NCBI GenBank assembly: GCA_039960995.1
Contig: JBDVKF010000080.1
Coordinates: 86,316-150,315, forward strand
Origin: JABSSA01 sp039960995
GTDB lineage: Bacteria; Pseudomonadota; Alphaproteobacteria; Rhodobacterales; Rhodobacteraceae
Length of the DNA: 64,000 bases
Direction: 5' to 3'
This document shows positions 9,112 to 18,785 of the stretch, piece after piece. The notes under the pieces were generated by a model, which worked only from the letters and a program-made list of their open reading frames with translations, did no database searches and was not told the origin of the DNA. Both the position numbers and the translations under genes were made by a program. Each line of letters begins with the position of its first letter. Position 1 is the first letter of the stretch.

Positions 9112-9717
9112 TCACCACATTCGAGGTTGCGCGTTAACAACGTAATTGCGGTCGTATTCCGCAGCGTCTAGTTCACCATTCGTCATATCCGCCAGTATGT
9201 CACCGACCGTGGGCAAACCATCCGCGTCACTGCGGTTCCACAAATCGGACCGAAGAAGCGCTTTGGCGCATTGGGTGTACACCTCATCCACTTCAAACAC
9301 GATCACCGTGACGGGATGTTTCCCGCGTTGTTCGAAGCTGGTGCATAATTCCGGGTCATCTGTCAGAAATGCACGCCCATTGACACGGACCGTCGTATTG
9401 GTGCCGGGCACCAGAAACAGCAGCGCCGCGCGCCCGTCTGAGATGATATCGCGCAAACAGTCCAACCGGTTGTTCCCACGCCAATCCGGCATCGTAATCG
9501 TTTTAGCGTCATGCACACGCACCACAGGACCATCGTCCCCGCGTGGGCTTCCATGCACCCCCCCGGGACCAACCGTGCTCAGGATGCAAAACCGCGCGCC
9601 TTCAATCCAACGTCGGTAAAGCGGTGTCAGATGGTCAGCCACTTTTTGCAATGAATGCGGCACTGGTTGTTTGTACAAAACATCCAACGTTTTCAGAGAG
9701 TCAATTTTCCGGGTCAA
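9112..9717 (-). CDS. Pyridoxamine 5'-phosphate oxidase family protein
   Basis: A protein of 201 residues with the split-barrel flavin-binding fold of PNPOx-like proteins. Visible are FCILSTVGPGGVHGSPRGD near residues 42-60, a typical substrate/FMN-side strand-loop, and the following ITMPDWRGNNRLD and RAALLFLVPG strands. The sequence resembles the MSMEG_1061-type subgroup rather than the vitamin B6 enzyme PdxH, so activity on PNP is not implied. Its first 17 bases overlap the end of plsC, so it is the last gene of the ftsE-ftsX-plsC unit. Confidence 0.8.
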   Translation of the reverse strand: MTRKIDSLKTLDVLYKQPVPHSLQKVADHLTPLYRRWIEGARFCILSTVGPGGVHGSPRGDDGPVVRVHDAKTITMPDWRGNNRLDCLRDIISDGRAALLFLVPGTNTTVRVNGRAFLTDDPELCTSFEQRGKHPVTVIVFEVDEVYTQCAKALLRSDLWNRSDADGLPTVGDILADMTNGELDAAEYDRNYVVNAQPRMW

Positions 9718-10426
9718 AACCAGCCTCTTTCATGAGCTCATTGGAACGATCTTCGACCTGTTTCTCAAGATCAGCCATAAATGTATCTCGATCTTTGCCA
9801 GGCAAAACAGCTGGCAGGAATTCAACAACACCTGTACCGGGATAGCGCATGATGCCTTTGCGTGGCCAAAAAAGACCTACATTCGTTGCAACCGGTACAC
9901 AGGGTTGTCCAAGTTGTTCGTACAGAACACTTGTTCCAACTTTGTAGGGTTTGTAATCCCCCGGCGCAACGCGCGTGCCCTGACTGTAAATTATCAATTG
10001 ACCGGGAAGGCTGTGACCTGCCTCGACGTCTTCAACCATTTTCTGGATCGCGGCACCGCGTTTACCCCGGTCAACTGGAACACAGCCAAGCCGTTTAGCG
10101 TATAGGCCAATCACCGGTGTCCACAAAATTTCACGCTTCATTATGAATTTCGCCGAAGGCAGGGCGTGGAAAATCAACATGATGTCGAAAAACGATTGAT
10201 GCTTTGCCGCTATGATCACTTCACCCTCAGGGATGTCGCCCCGAACTTCGCCTTTTACGCCAACCATCCAACTGGCTGTCCAGAACGTCCATTTGCAATA
10301 GCTTTTGCAAGCCAGACGTGCCCCGTTTGGCGAGATGATTGCGTAAGGCGCAAAGAAAATGCCCATCAAAAGCATCATCAAATAGACCTGAAAGATAAAA
10401 AGAACAGAGCGGATATATTGGATCAT
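9701..10426 (-). CDS. plsC: 1-acyl-sn-glycerol-3-phosphate acyltransferase
   Basis: A membrane-associated acyltransferase of 241 residues that converts lysophosphatidic acid to phosphatidic acid. The catalytic HX4D motif is present as AKHQSFFD (about residues 75-82), a substrate-binding block YSQGTRVAPG replaces the usual EGTR, and an N-terminal hydrophobic segment anchors the protein. Its start overlaps the ftsX stop by one base, so it is co-transcribed with ftsEX, a common arrangement in Rhodobacterales. It overlaps the next gene by 17 bases. Confidence 0.9.
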   Translation of the reverse strand: MIQYIRSVLFIFQVYLMMLLMGIFFAPYAIISPNGARLACKSYCKWTFWTASWMVGVKGEVRGDIPEGEVIIAAKHQSFFDIMLIFHALPSAKFIMKREILWTPVIGLYAKRLGCVPVDRGKRGAAIQKMVEDVEAGHSLPGQLIIYSQGTRVAPGDYKPYKVGTSVLYEQLGQPCVPVATNVGLFWPRKGIMRYPGTGVVEFLPAVLPGKDRDTFMADLEKQVEDRSNELMKEAGFDPEN

Positions 10427-11334
10427 TAGGCGAGGTCCCTCAGTGCTTTACGGGCGGCTGCGGCTGTGGCCACTAACGCCACGCTGCCAGTCAGCACCGG
10501 AAGGATCAAGGGGACAAGCCATTCAATCCCCCTGAACCCAAACGCCGTCAGCAATCCGGCAACATCAGGCCCTTCATTTGATGGCATCAACATCAAGAAT
10601 ACTATCCCAAGGACTGTTCCAAACGCCGCTCCTGTCGCGGCACGTATTGTAAACCGTCGAATAAAAGCACCCTCGATAAATTGATCCGTGGCACCAACCA
10701 ACCGAAGCACGGCCACGACCTTGGCATTTGCAGCAAGGGCAGCATTCGCGGCCAGTGTTACCATTGCCGCCAATGCCGCGACGATCAAAATGACGACACT
10801 GATGCTAAGCAATCTCAATCGGTCCGCCGCAGAAATCAGTGGCGTACGCCAGCGTCCATGATCATCAAGAACCGCGCCCGGTACTTCCGCTGTTAACCTC
10901 AAACGCAATCCAACGGGATCAAAGGTTTCGGGATCAATTTGTAACGTAATCAAGCGGGGAATAGGCAATTCATCCAAAGGAAGGTCCGCCCCGATCCAAG
11001 GTGACAACAACGCGCGTTGTTCGCCATCAGACAGCGGTCGTGACTCCAAAACCCCTTCTGTTGTTTCCAGTACTTTCACGGCCGCTTCTGTCTGCGCAGC
11101 CCGTTGTCCCGGCGGCGCTAAAATTCGAACGGTTGCAGATCCTGCCAGATCTTGCCCCCAGCTTTTGGCAAGCCGCCCGGACGCGAAGGACAACGCCAGC
11201 GCAAAGACAGCCAAGAATGCCATCACGGCCGACACAAACAAGGTCAGCCGCGCCGTAATCCCAGATGAAGGCACAACGCGATCCGCTGACTGGTCGGTGA
11301 ATATCGTTTTCAGATGCTTCAATTGCTTCATCAC
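10426..11334 (-). CDS. ftsX: Cell division protein FtsX
   Basis: A 302-residue permease-like partner of FtsE, controlling periplasmic murein hydrolases at the division site. One hydrophobic segment lies near residues 30-50, followed by a periplasmic domain of about 110 residues and three further membrane segments in the C-terminal half, the order expected for FtsX. It starts within the ftsE stop (ATGA overlap at 11331-11334) and is translationally coupled to it. Sequence identity to well-known FtsX proteins is not strong by eye, but topology and context agree. Confidence 0.88.
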   Translation of the reverse strand: MMKQLKHLKTIFTDQSADRVVPSSGITARLTLFVSAVMAFLAVFALALSFASGRLAKSWGQDLAGSATVRILAPPGQRAAQTEAAVKVLETTEGVLESRPLSDGEQRALLSPWIGADLPLDELPIPRLITLQIDPETFDPVGLRLRLTAEVPGAVLDDHGRWRTPLISAADRLRLLSISVVILIVAALAAMVTLAANAALAANAKVVAVLRLVGATDQFIEGAFIRRFTIRAATGAAFGTVLGIVFLMLMPSNEGPDVAGLLTAFGFRGIEWLVPLILPVLTGSVALVATAAAARKALRDLA

Positions 11335-12008
11335 AGATCCGCCCCAGCCAATTGGACACCTCGGTTGGATATCCGCAGGACGCGCGATTGAACCTGTGAC
11401 TTGGCAGTTCGGATCAACGACAAATCATGCGTGGCGACCAATACTGTCTTTCCCATGCGGTTCAACTCAACAAGCAGCGTCAAAATGCGTTGCGACATTT
11501 CCCAATCAATGTTTCCGGTAGGTTCGTCCGCCAAAATGACATCTGGCGACATTATAACGGCACGGGCCAAGCCCGCACGTTGGCGTTCTCCGCCTGACAA
11601 CTCAGGGGGCAGCGCATTTACGCGATCGCCAAGGCCCACCCAACTGACCAAGTCATCAAGATCTTGCTGAACATTTTCAACTGGGCGCCCTGCCACAGTG
11701 AGCGGTAAGGCGATGTTCTCAATGGCCGGCAAATGGTCCAGAAATTGGACATCCTGATGCACGACACCGACGCGTCGACGCACCCGCGCAATCCCATCGC
11801 GGTCCAAGGCACGCACATCTTTGTCAAACAAAGACACCTTGCCACTGGTCGGAAGCAATGCCCCGTAACACAGTTTCAAAAGCGTGGTTTTTCCGGCACC
11901 CGACGGCCCAGTCAGAAAGTGGAATGACCCGGGCGCCAAGCTCAGCGAAACGTCCGATAACAGCTCGCCACCGCCGTAGCTGTAGGCCACTTGTTTTAGT
12001 TCGATCAC
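11331..12008 (-). CDS. ftsE: Cell division ATP-binding protein FtsE
   Basis: An ABC-type ATPase of 225 residues that pairs with FtsX. It contains the Walker A motif GPSGAGKTTLL (about residues 34-44), the Q-loop in VVHQDVQFLDHLP, the signature LSGGERQRAG and the Walker B VILADEPTGNID, and ends with the switch histidine in VATHD. This is the first gene of the minus-strand unit ftsE-ftsX-plsC-PNPOx. The 142-base gap to the divergent gene at 12151 must hold its promoter. Confidence 0.93.
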   Translation of the reverse strand: MIELKQVAYSYGGGELLSDVSLSLAPGSFHFLTGPSGAGKTTLLKLCYGALLPTSGKVSLFDKDVRALDRDGIARVRRRVGVVHQDVQFLDHLPAIENIALPLTVAGRPVENVQQDLDDLVSWVGLGDRVNALPPELSGGERQRAGLARAVIMSPDVILADEPTGNIDWEMSQRILTLLVELNRMGKTVLVATHDLSLIRTAKSQVQSRVLRISNRGVQLAGADL

Positions 12009-12074
12009 TGTCGTTTGCCTCTAATGCCCCTGTTGTGGTTCCGCGACAGGAGCAATCTAATCTATGTTTACACA

Positions 12075-12084
12075 GCCTTAAGGC
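12075..12084. promoter_or_regulatory. Palindrome in the ftsE divergent promoter region
   Basis: GCCTTAAGGC is a perfect ten-base palindrome, midway between ftsE and the zinc-ribbon gene. A regulator site is possible, but a palindrome this short can occur by chance. Confidence 0.2.
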
Positions 12085-12150
12085 GAATTAGGCCTTTTAC
12101 AAGACTCCTGCCCTTCATATGCTGTGGCGTAAAATGAAGCCGGAAACAAG

Positions 12151-13083
12151 ATGCGCTTGATCTGCCCTAACTGCGATGCGCAGTACGACGTCCCAGACTC
12201 TGTCATTCCGACGGAAGGTAGGGACGTGCAATGTTCCAGTTGCTCGACAACATGGTTCCAAAATCATCCAGACCACCAGCCAGAAGACAGTGACACCACA
12301 TCAACCGAAGCATCGCCAGACAAAGCGCCATCCAAAGACGACGCCGGTGTAGCTGCCAAGCCCCCTGCTGCAAAAAAACGGGCCAAGTCCAAGTCGAAAC
12401 CCAAGAAGAAGCCTGTAGAAAAACCAACGGAAAGTTCTGATCCCGCGGATAGCTCAGCCAAGGAATCGAAGGAAGACGTCGCCGAAGATACAGAAGCTGG
12501 ACCCCAAGCCCGCAAATTAGATTCGTCGGTCGAAGCAATCTTGAAAGCTGAAGCGGATCGGGAAACCGAAGCTCGCGAACAAGATAGCCTTGAAACACAG
12601 CCGGGATCGGGTGTGGACGATGGTCTTGTCGAAAAGGCTATAAAAGATCTGACGAGCGAACCTGCGGCGCAGACCGGTGATGAAAACGTTGCCGCAGTGG
12701 CAGCCGGAGCAGCCGCAATCGCGACGACAGATGCAGCACGCCGCGATTTGTTGCCAGACATCGAAGAAATCAATTCAACGCTTCGATCTTCGAATGACCG
12801 CGACGACACCCCTGTTCTAACTACTGAAGACGAAACCGACGAACCCGTTGTGAAAAAGCGTTCGGGCGGATTTCGTCGTGGGTTTGTGATGGTTGTCGCG
12901 CTCGCTGCAATTGCCGGATTGGTTTATGTATACGCGCCGCAAATTGCGCAAAAATTCCCGCAAGCGGATGCAACCCTTAACACCTATGTCGCCTATGTCG
13001 ACTCCGCCCGTGTTTGGTTGGATTCACAGCTGGCTCTTCTTTTGACATGGCTCGACAAAACCGCCGCAGCCGCCAACCAATAA
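12151..13083 (+). CDS. Zinc-ribbon, single-pass membrane protein (MJ0042 type)
   Basis: A protein of 310 residues. The first 40 residues form a zinc-ribbon of the MJ0042 type with CPNC and CSSC pairs. Then follows a long charged, low-complexity region rich in S, K, E and A, and a single hydrophobic segment near residues 247-266 (GFVMVVALAAIAGLVYVYAP). The C-terminal tail is short and non-cytoplasmic or cytoplasmic depending on orientation. Such proteins are common in alphaproteobacteria beside ftsEX; their role is not established. It is transcribed divergently from ftsE and converges on the DUF4175 gene 17 bases after its stop. Confidence 0.85.
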   Translation: MRLICPNCDAQYDVPDSVIPTEGRDVQCSSCSTTWFQNHPDHQPEDSDTTSTEASPDKAPSKDDAGVAAKPPAAKKRAKSKSKPKKKPVEKPTESSDPADSSAKESKEDVAEDTEAGPQARKLDSSVEAILKAEADRETEAREQDSLETQPGSGVDDGLVEKAIKDLTSEPAAQTGDENVAAVAAGAAAIATTDAARRDLLPDIEEINSTLRSSNDRDDTPVLTTEDETDEPVVKKRSGGFRRGFVMVVALAAIAGLVYVYAPQIAQKFPQADATLNTYVAYVDSARVWLDSQLALLLTWLDKTAAAANQ

Positions 13084-13099
13084 GATCGAGACGCTGACC

Positions 13100-15715
13100 T
13101 TAAAAACGCTCTAGCAGACGTTTTAGATAATCCAGCTCTTCTTCGGACCGTTGCCCCTCGGCAGAGCGGCGTCTGATTTCGTCCAGCAAATCGCGTGCAC
13201 GTCCATACAAATCCTCTTGCCCGGGAACAAATCCACGCAAGTCTGACTCTGGGTCGTACGGACCATTTGGCCGGCCCAATGGATCGTTTTCACCCTGCGG
13301 CCCGCCTGCTTCGGCTTGACCTTGACCACCTTGTTGTTCTTGCTGCTCTTGTGCCATAGCTTCGCCCAAGGATCTCATCGCCTCGCGAAGCGCATCCATA
13401 GCCTGTGACTGATTGTCGATCGCTTCCGCAAAATCACGCTGACGCAATGCATCCTCGGCGTTGTCCATCGCACGTCCCGCACGATCCAACGCGTCACGCG
13501 CATCCTCGCCTTCTTGCGATCCAGCACCCGGCAGACCGTTTTGTTGGCGTTGCAATTCCTGCCGCAAAGCCCGCTGACGATCCGCCAAGGCTTGTTCACC
13601 AGAACTGCCATTCTGTCCTTGTTGCGGTTGACCTTGCTGACCACCGGATTGATCGCCTTCTTGGCCCTGACCTTCGCTGCCTTGACCGTGTTGCTCGCCT
13701 TGGCCCTGTCCGCCATTGCTGCCAGAATTTTGGTCGCTTTCACCGGCTTGTGCGCCTGGGTTGAATTGTTCCTGCAAATCGCGGAACGCCTCGTCGCTTA
13801 ATCCTTGCTGTTCTCGTAAGGACTCAGCCAAACCTTCCATGGCTTGTTCACCCGGCGATTGCCCCGGTTGGCCACCTTGCGCCTGCTGCATCTGCAGGTT
13901 TTCCAAAAGCTCTTGCAGTTCTTTCAGGGCCTGCTCAGCTTCAGCCATACGCCCTTGTTCCATCAGTTCTTGAATGCGCTCCATCATGCGCTGAATGTCG
14001 TCCTGCGACAGCATCATCTGGTCAGATTGCGATTGAGGTTGACCACCAAGCTCTTCGTTTTCTTCCATTTCACGTTGCGCTTGCTGAGAGAGTTGACGCA
14101 AATAGTCATCTGTCGCGCGACGCAATTCTTGCATCAATTCCGCAATTTCGGCAGGGCTCGCGCCTTCACGCATCGCTTGCTCTAACCGCTCTTGCGCACG
14201 CCGCAGCCGTTCAAGAGCGCCAGCCAAATCACCTTCTTCGATGGTGATTGCCAAATCCCAAAGATCTTGGGCCAACTCTTCTTGTTGCTGGTCCGTCATG
14301 CCGTAACTGGCCAGCGTTTCCATCCGATTGATGATGCGCTTTAGGCGCAACTGTTCGGTTTCTTTGCGAAGGACATCCGCAGGACGATAGGACAATGCAC
14401 GCAAAACTTGCGAGTTTCGCATCACGTTTCCACGCGACCAAAGCAGATCGCGGCGTTGTTCGATCAATGACGCAGCCAGAGGATCAAAGAAACGGCGCCC
14501 TGGCAAAGACACCTTCAATGGCTCGCTTTGTGCTTGTTGTTCTGACGCATCAAGGACGCTTAGCGTGATGCTTACCGGCAAATTTGCCCAAGGGTGTTGG
14601 CTGAAATCTTCGATGAGTTGTTCGTCAAAGCTGCGCCGGCTACCGGCAAATGGCATTGGCAATGCAACAGTGATGGCCGGCCGTTCTTCTGGCTCGATTG
14701 CCAATCCGTGACGTCGATCAACGGCTGGCAAATCCAAGGTTACAATGGCTTCACCAGCCTCGACGCCGTAATCGTCCTCAGCGGAGAACGGCAACGTCAT
14801 TTCACCCGCCGGACCACTTTGCGGCTGTTCAAGTGCGGACACTTTTGGCGGAGCGTCGGGGATCAAAACGACCTCCCAACTGCGGCCACCCGGACCGTCA
14901 ATCGCAAGCGTGCCTTCTTGGGCAATCGTAAAATCTTGTTCAGGCGACGATGCCGGAGGCAATTCGCCCGTCCGGCCGGATACCGTTTCCGACACGGTCA
15001 GCGCACCAACCTCACCGTACAAACGCAGCGTGATCAAGCTGCCCACAGGCAGCTCAAGAGTGCCCTCAATATCATTCAAATAGATTGTCGGGCGCCCTGT
15101 GTAACGCGGGCTTTCCGCCCAACCTTCCCAGACTGGGCCTGACGCCAATGCCTCGTCGCCCGATGACACATCGCGCACCGACCCAACGCTGGCCAATGAT
15201 CCAAAAATAAGGGCCACACCAAAGATCAACGCAGCCATAAAGCGCAGCGCATAAGGATCGTGTTTCGCAACCCGTAGGTCCGCAGGGACAGCTTGGGCAT
15301 TTGCGGCCCTGTCGGCCATGCGCGCCTGATGCGCACGCCAAACAGCTGCCGATGCCTCGTCTGATTGGCCCACCGCCTGATCGTCCATCAAAGCTTGGAT
15401 CGGTCGCCCCGGAAGGGTAGCGTCCAATCGAACAAGCGCTTCATCGCGAGTGGGTAATCTGAACCGTTTGAATGCGTAAATCAGCGACACGGCGGTCAAC
15501 ACGGCGGAAACAACACCGATGGCCCAAACACCCTCAAGGCTTAAGCTGTCCTGAACACCCAGCATCAACAGGCCAAGCACAACCAAAACGACAGCTATCA
15601 AAGGCCAAAGAGCACGCCAAAGACGTTCGGCAATCAAGCCAAACCACGTCAACCGCAGTGGCCAGCGCACCGCGCTTAACCCCTTGCGACGGTCGTTCCG
15701 AGAAAATGTGGCCAT
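13100..15715 (-). CDS. DUF4175 / TIGR02302 family membrane protein
   Basis: A protein of 871 residues with N-terminal hydrophobic segments near residues 30-55, 60-80 and 155-175, then a large non-cytoplasmic domain and a long C-terminal region extremely rich in Q, G, E and S (about residues 540-800). That region has coiled-coil-like stretches such as RMMERIQELMEQG and ends with RRSAEGQRSEEELDYLKRLLERF. This order fits the alphaproteobacterial TIGR02302 family, whose function is unknown. It lies 43 bases downstream of lysA on the same strand, a conserved neighbourhood in Rhodobacterales. Confidence 0.88.
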   Translation of the reverse strand: MATFSRNDRRKGLSAVRWPLRLTWFGLIAERLWRALWPLIAVVLVVLGLLMLGVQDSLSLEGVWAIGVVSAVLTAVSLIYAFKRFRLPTRDEALVRLDATLPGRPIQALMDDQAVGQSDEASAAVWRAHQARMADRAANAQAVPADLRVAKHDPYALRFMAALIFGVALIFGSLASVGSVRDVSSGDEALASGPVWEGWAESPRYTGRPTIYLNDIEGTLELPVGSLITLRLYGEVGALTVSETVSGRTGELPPASSPEQDFTIAQEGTLAIDGPGGRSWEVVLIPDAPPKVSALEQPQSGPAGEMTLPFSAEDDYGVEAGEAIVTLDLPAVDRRHGLAIEPEERPAITVALPMPFAGSRRSFDEQLIEDFSQHPWANLPVSITLSVLDASEQQAQSEPLKVSLPGRRFFDPLAASLIEQRRDLLWSRGNVMRNSQVLRALSYRPADVLRKETEQLRLKRIINRMETLASYGMTDQQQEELAQDLWDLAITIEEGDLAGALERLRRAQERLEQAMREGASPAEIAELMQELRRATDDYLRQLSQQAQREMEENEELGGQPQSQSDQMMLSQDDIQRMMERIQELMEQGRMAEAEQALKELQELLENLQMQQAQGGQPGQSPGEQAMEGLAESLREQQGLSDEAFRDLQEQFNPGAQAGESDQNSGSNGGQGQGEQHGQGSEGQGQEGDQSGGQQGQPQQGQNGSSGEQALADRQRALRQELQRQQNGLPGAGSQEGEDARDALDRAGRAMDNAEDALRQRDFAEAIDNQSQAMDALREAMRSLGEAMAQEQQEQQGGQGQAEAGGPQGENDPLGRPNGPYDPESDLRGFVPGQEDLYGRARDLLDEIRRRSAEGQRSEEELDYLKRLLERF

Positions 15716-15758
15716 TGGCGTTTTGAGCCTCCGCGTCTGTTTAGACGTGAATCAACGC

Positions 15759-17024
15759 CTATAACCATTCTGGGATGGTATCCCGATTTATCATTTCGTC
15801 AAAGGTCGGACGTGCGCGGATCACCGCGTATTGATCATCTTTCACCAAAACTTCGGGAATTAAGGGGCGTGTATTATATTCGCTCGACATTACTGCGCCG
15901 TAAGCACCAGCAGATCTGAACGCCACAAGGTCATCCGCGTTCAGCGGCGGCATCATACGTTCTTTTGCAAATGTATCACCACTTTCGCAGACAGGCCCAA
16001 CAATATCATAGGGTTGCTGTTCAACACCTACGGGCGGTTCGATCACGGGAACAATGTCATGATGGGCCTCATACATCGCTGGCCGGATCAAATCGTTCAT
16101 CGCGCCATCAAGTATAAGAAAATCGCGGTCTTCTCCGGATTTCACATAAATGACCTTGGACACCATCAAACCCGCGTTTCCTGCGATCAAACGCCCAGGT
16201 TCAATTTCGACTTCGCACCCTAAATGCCCCACACATTTTTTGATCAAAGCGCCATAATCCGTTGGCAGCGGGGGCCTGTCATTGTTCTGAGAATAGGGGA
16301 TGCCAAGGCCGCCGCCCAAATCCAGCCTGCGGATATTATGGCCATCCGCACGCAAAGTTTCAGTCAAATCTGCCACTTTGTTATAGGCCTGCTCGAACGG
16401 TGCCAGATCGGTCAATTGGGATCCGATATGCACATCGATACCAATAACTTCAAGGCCGGGAAGGCTGGCTGCCAGCGCGTAAACTTCGCGCGCCCGCGAG
16501 ATCGGGATACCAAATTTGTTTTCGGACTTGCCGGTGGCGATTTTGGCATGGGTCTTGGCGTCGACGTCAGGATTGACGCGAATGGTAATGGGGGCAACCA
16601 TCCCCAACGCCGTCGCTTGTGCTGAGATCATGGCCATTTCCGGCTCGGATTCGACGTTGAATTGCCTGATCCCTCCGGTCAACGCGGCTTGGACCTCTTC
16701 TACGGTTTTACCGACGCCAGAAAAAACAATCCGCTCGCCCGGAACGCCTGCAGCGCGCGCACGCGCATATTCCCCGCCCGACACCACATCCATACCGGAA
16801 CCCGCGTCTGCCAGCGTCTTCAGGATCGCCTGATTGGATGCGGCTTTCATCGCATAGCAGACAAGATGAGGCATCCGATCTAAGGCTTCATCGAACAATC
16901 GATAATGCCGCAGCAGGGTCGCTGTGGAGTACACATAAAATGGCGTGCCAACGGCCGCCGCGATTTCGGTCAAGGGTACGTCTTCGGCAAAGAGCGTGCC
17001 ATCACGATACAGAAAATGGTCCAT
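15759..17024 (-). CDS. lysA: Diaminopimelate decarboxylase
   Basis: A 421-residue PLP-dependent enzyme making L-lysine from meso-diaminopimelate, the last step of lysine synthesis. The PLP lysine is K60 in CYAMKAASNQ. The phosphate-binding glycine loop appears as LDLGGGLGIPY, the diagnostic PVCESGDTF motif with the active-site cysteine lies near residue 345, and GAYGAVMSSEYNTRP is the usual C-terminal signature. Length is normal. It precedes the DUF4175 gene in the same direction and follows the ATP-grasp gene by 36 bases. Confidence 0.95.
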   Translation of the reverse strand: MDHFLYRDGTLFAEDVPLTEIAAAVGTPFYVYSTATLLRHYRLFDEALDRMPHLVCYAMKAASNQAILKTLADAGSGMDVVSGGEYARARAAGVPGERIVFSGVGKTVEEVQAALTGGIRQFNVESEPEMAMISAQATALGMVAPITIRVNPDVDAKTHAKIATGKSENKFGIPISRAREVYALAASLPGLEVIGIDVHIGSQLTDLAPFEQAYNKVADLTETLRADGHNIRRLDLGGGLGIPYSQNNDRPPLPTDYGALIKKCVGHLGCEVEIEPGRLIAGNAGLMVSKVIYVKSGEDRDFLILDGAMNDLIRPAMYEAHHDIVPVIEPPVGVEQQPYDIVGPVCESGDTFAKERMMPPLNADDLVAFRSAGAYGAVMSSEYNTRPLIPEVLVKDDQYAVIRARPTFDEMINRDTIPEWL

Positions 17025-17060
17025 GTCTTCGCGTTTACGCAGGGCCGTGGGTCAGTTCAA

Positions 17061-18251
17061 TCAGGATTTACCGCGTTTGGCTTTTTCTCGGGCTTGAAAC
17101 GTATCGATTTTGCCTCGCAATATCGATTGAGATTCAGAATTTGCAGCGTTTAGCCGTTCTTGAAATGCCGGGGTTTTAATGCCCTGCCCCGCTGCCAACT
17201 GCCACAACACATGATACGGGTTGTCATTGCATTCGATGATGATCGGACCATCCGGACCAACTGCAATATCCCACCCGACTATGCCAAACTCTGGGAACAG
17301 CCCATGCCCTTCGCAAGCAATGCGCTGGATTTGATCCCAATGCGGAATCTGGAACCCTTCGAATGCAGTGTCGGACACTGGATGTTTGTCCAACAATTTC
17401 GCATTCAAACCGGAACCAATATTGCATTTTTGAACCTGACCCGTCTGGTCATCGATCAAGGCAACCATAGACCCTGATTGCCAAAAATTATCCGACATTG
17501 CTTGCGGAGATGGAATCTTCCAAACGGTGTAAAGCGGCGCAATGCCTGTTTCATCGCGTGTCGTCACAACACGCATCGTGCCGACGGCTTCGCCTGCCAT
17601 CTGAACAAGGTCGGGGTGCTGTGTGACGGCTGTTTGAAAGATAAATCCTTCGGGGTAATCCTCTACAACTTCTTTGGCAAAACCGCTTACATCCGCCTGT
17701 TGCCCGTTGCCCAAAGACAAGACATCTGCCTCGCAGGATTCTATCGACGCAGACCCGACGCCCCCCGAACCTGCGCAGGGTTTAACAAAAAGGGGATAGC
17801 GGGCCGTGTCGCGCAAGAAACCCTCGACGTCAGAAACGGTGCGTAAAACTGGCAACGATCCGAACATACGAGTGGTGTGTACAACAGCTTGGGTTTCGGT
17901 TGTGGGTAAATCCAATTGCGTCAGCAACGATGTGTACAACACTTTGTCACGCACAAACGCACGCGATTTGGTGAGCTTTAAAGGCGATGCGGCGACATTG
18001 ATTTCGAAACTGCCAACTTTTCCAACATACCGTTTTTTGTCTTCGATTGAGATTTCCGGATCAAAGACACCGGTCGAATAATATTCGTGGTTTGCCAATT
18101 TTCCGGGGCCAAATCGCATGGACGTCATTTCGCGCATTTGGTGGAAAGGGCTGACGCCATGATTTCGTGCCACTGCCACCATCGTTTCCGAAGCCGCTGG
18201 CGACGGATCCATGGGTGCGCCAAGCAGAACTTTTCCTGTCACTGCATTCAT
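17061..18251 (-). CDS. ATP-grasp domain protein
   Basis: A protein of 396 residues. The C-terminal two thirds look like an ATP-grasp ligase of the type associated with polysaccharide or sugar transfer: FVKPCAGSGGVGSA (about residues 155-170) resembles the glycine-rich ATP-binding loop, followed by EVVEDYPEGFIFQTAV, MRVVTTRDETG, and GWDIAVGPDGPIIIECNDNPYH, which carries the metal-binding E and N residues. An N-terminal domain of about 90 residues precedes it. A broken paralogue lies directly upstream. The ligated substrate is unknown; a role in envelope glycan modification is a guess from family context. Confidence 0.75.
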   Translation of the reverse strand: MNAVTGKVLLGAPMDPSPAASETMVAVARNHGVSPFHQMREMTSMRFGPGKLANHEYYSTGVFDPEISIEDKKRYVGKVGSFEINVAASPLKLTKSRAFVRDKVLYTSLLTQLDLPTTETQAVVHTTRMFGSLPVLRTVSDVEGFLRDTARYPLFVKPCAGSGGVGSASIESCEADVLSLGNGQQADVSGFAKEVVEDYPEGFIFQTAVTQHPDLVQMAGEAVGTMRVVTTRDETGIAPLYTVWKIPSPQAMSDNFWQSGSMVALIDDQTGQVQKCNIGSGLNAKLLDKHPVSDTAFEGFQIPHWDQIQRIACEGHGLFPEFGIVGWDIAVGPDGPIIIECNDNPYHVLWQLAAGQGIKTPAFQERLNAANSESQSILRGKIDTFQAREKAKRGKS

Positions 18252-18254
18252 ACC

Positions 18255-18693
18255 CTAACCTTTCACATTTTTATTAGTCGATTTGTACCGCGCAAGGCGC
18301 TTCTTTTGATGCTCAACCGCATTGCCCCAAATAGGATTGGGGCCAGCGTGTGCCTTGGTGCCAATATCTAAAATATCCGGCCACAAAGGAACGCGTCGTT
18401 GCCAGAATCGATGGCGCAAAAGATTTGTTGAACTTTTTGTTGGTCGCCATCCTGGTATATTCACATTATTGATCAACGCTGAGCTCCGGGTCATACAAGC
18501 CCAGCGCACAGTATTCTTTGGATGACAATTGCGATTTGTCGACGCGCAAGGCCAAATTTTCGCGCAACTGTTTCGCTGGTGAAATTCCAAATTTACACGC
18601 GACTTGCACAATCACTGGTGCCTCAGGCTTTGCACCGTCCTGCAGGCCATCCAGAAGTGTCGATTTTTGCGATTCTGCAGTTGTACCGCACAT
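18255..18693 (-). pseudogene. Broken paralogue of the ATP-grasp gene
   Basis: The first 75 codons (18693-18466) give a protein start that aligns with residues 14-76 of the intact neighbour: both have a V-A-x(3)-G-I/V-S-P-x-x-Q-x-R-E stretch and a G-L/V-Y/F-D-P-E-L/I-S motif. A TAA then ends the frame. A different frame continues to a TAG only three bases before the ATG of the intact gene, giving a lysine-rich tail. The ATP-binding core is missing. The most economical reading is an older, translationally coupled copy that lost its centre by deletion. Homology of the tail is not certain. Confidence 0.6.
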
Positions 18694-18785
18694 ATCTGCA
18701 CCCTGCCTGCTGCGATATTTTCAGCAGAAGTTACTGAGAGATAGTGGCAGGATTTGGGCGCGATTGTTTCCAATTTGATCGAAAA

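Noticed and set aside
15072..15341. Short frames inside the DUF4175 gene
   Set aside because: Other-frame shadows of a long real gene.
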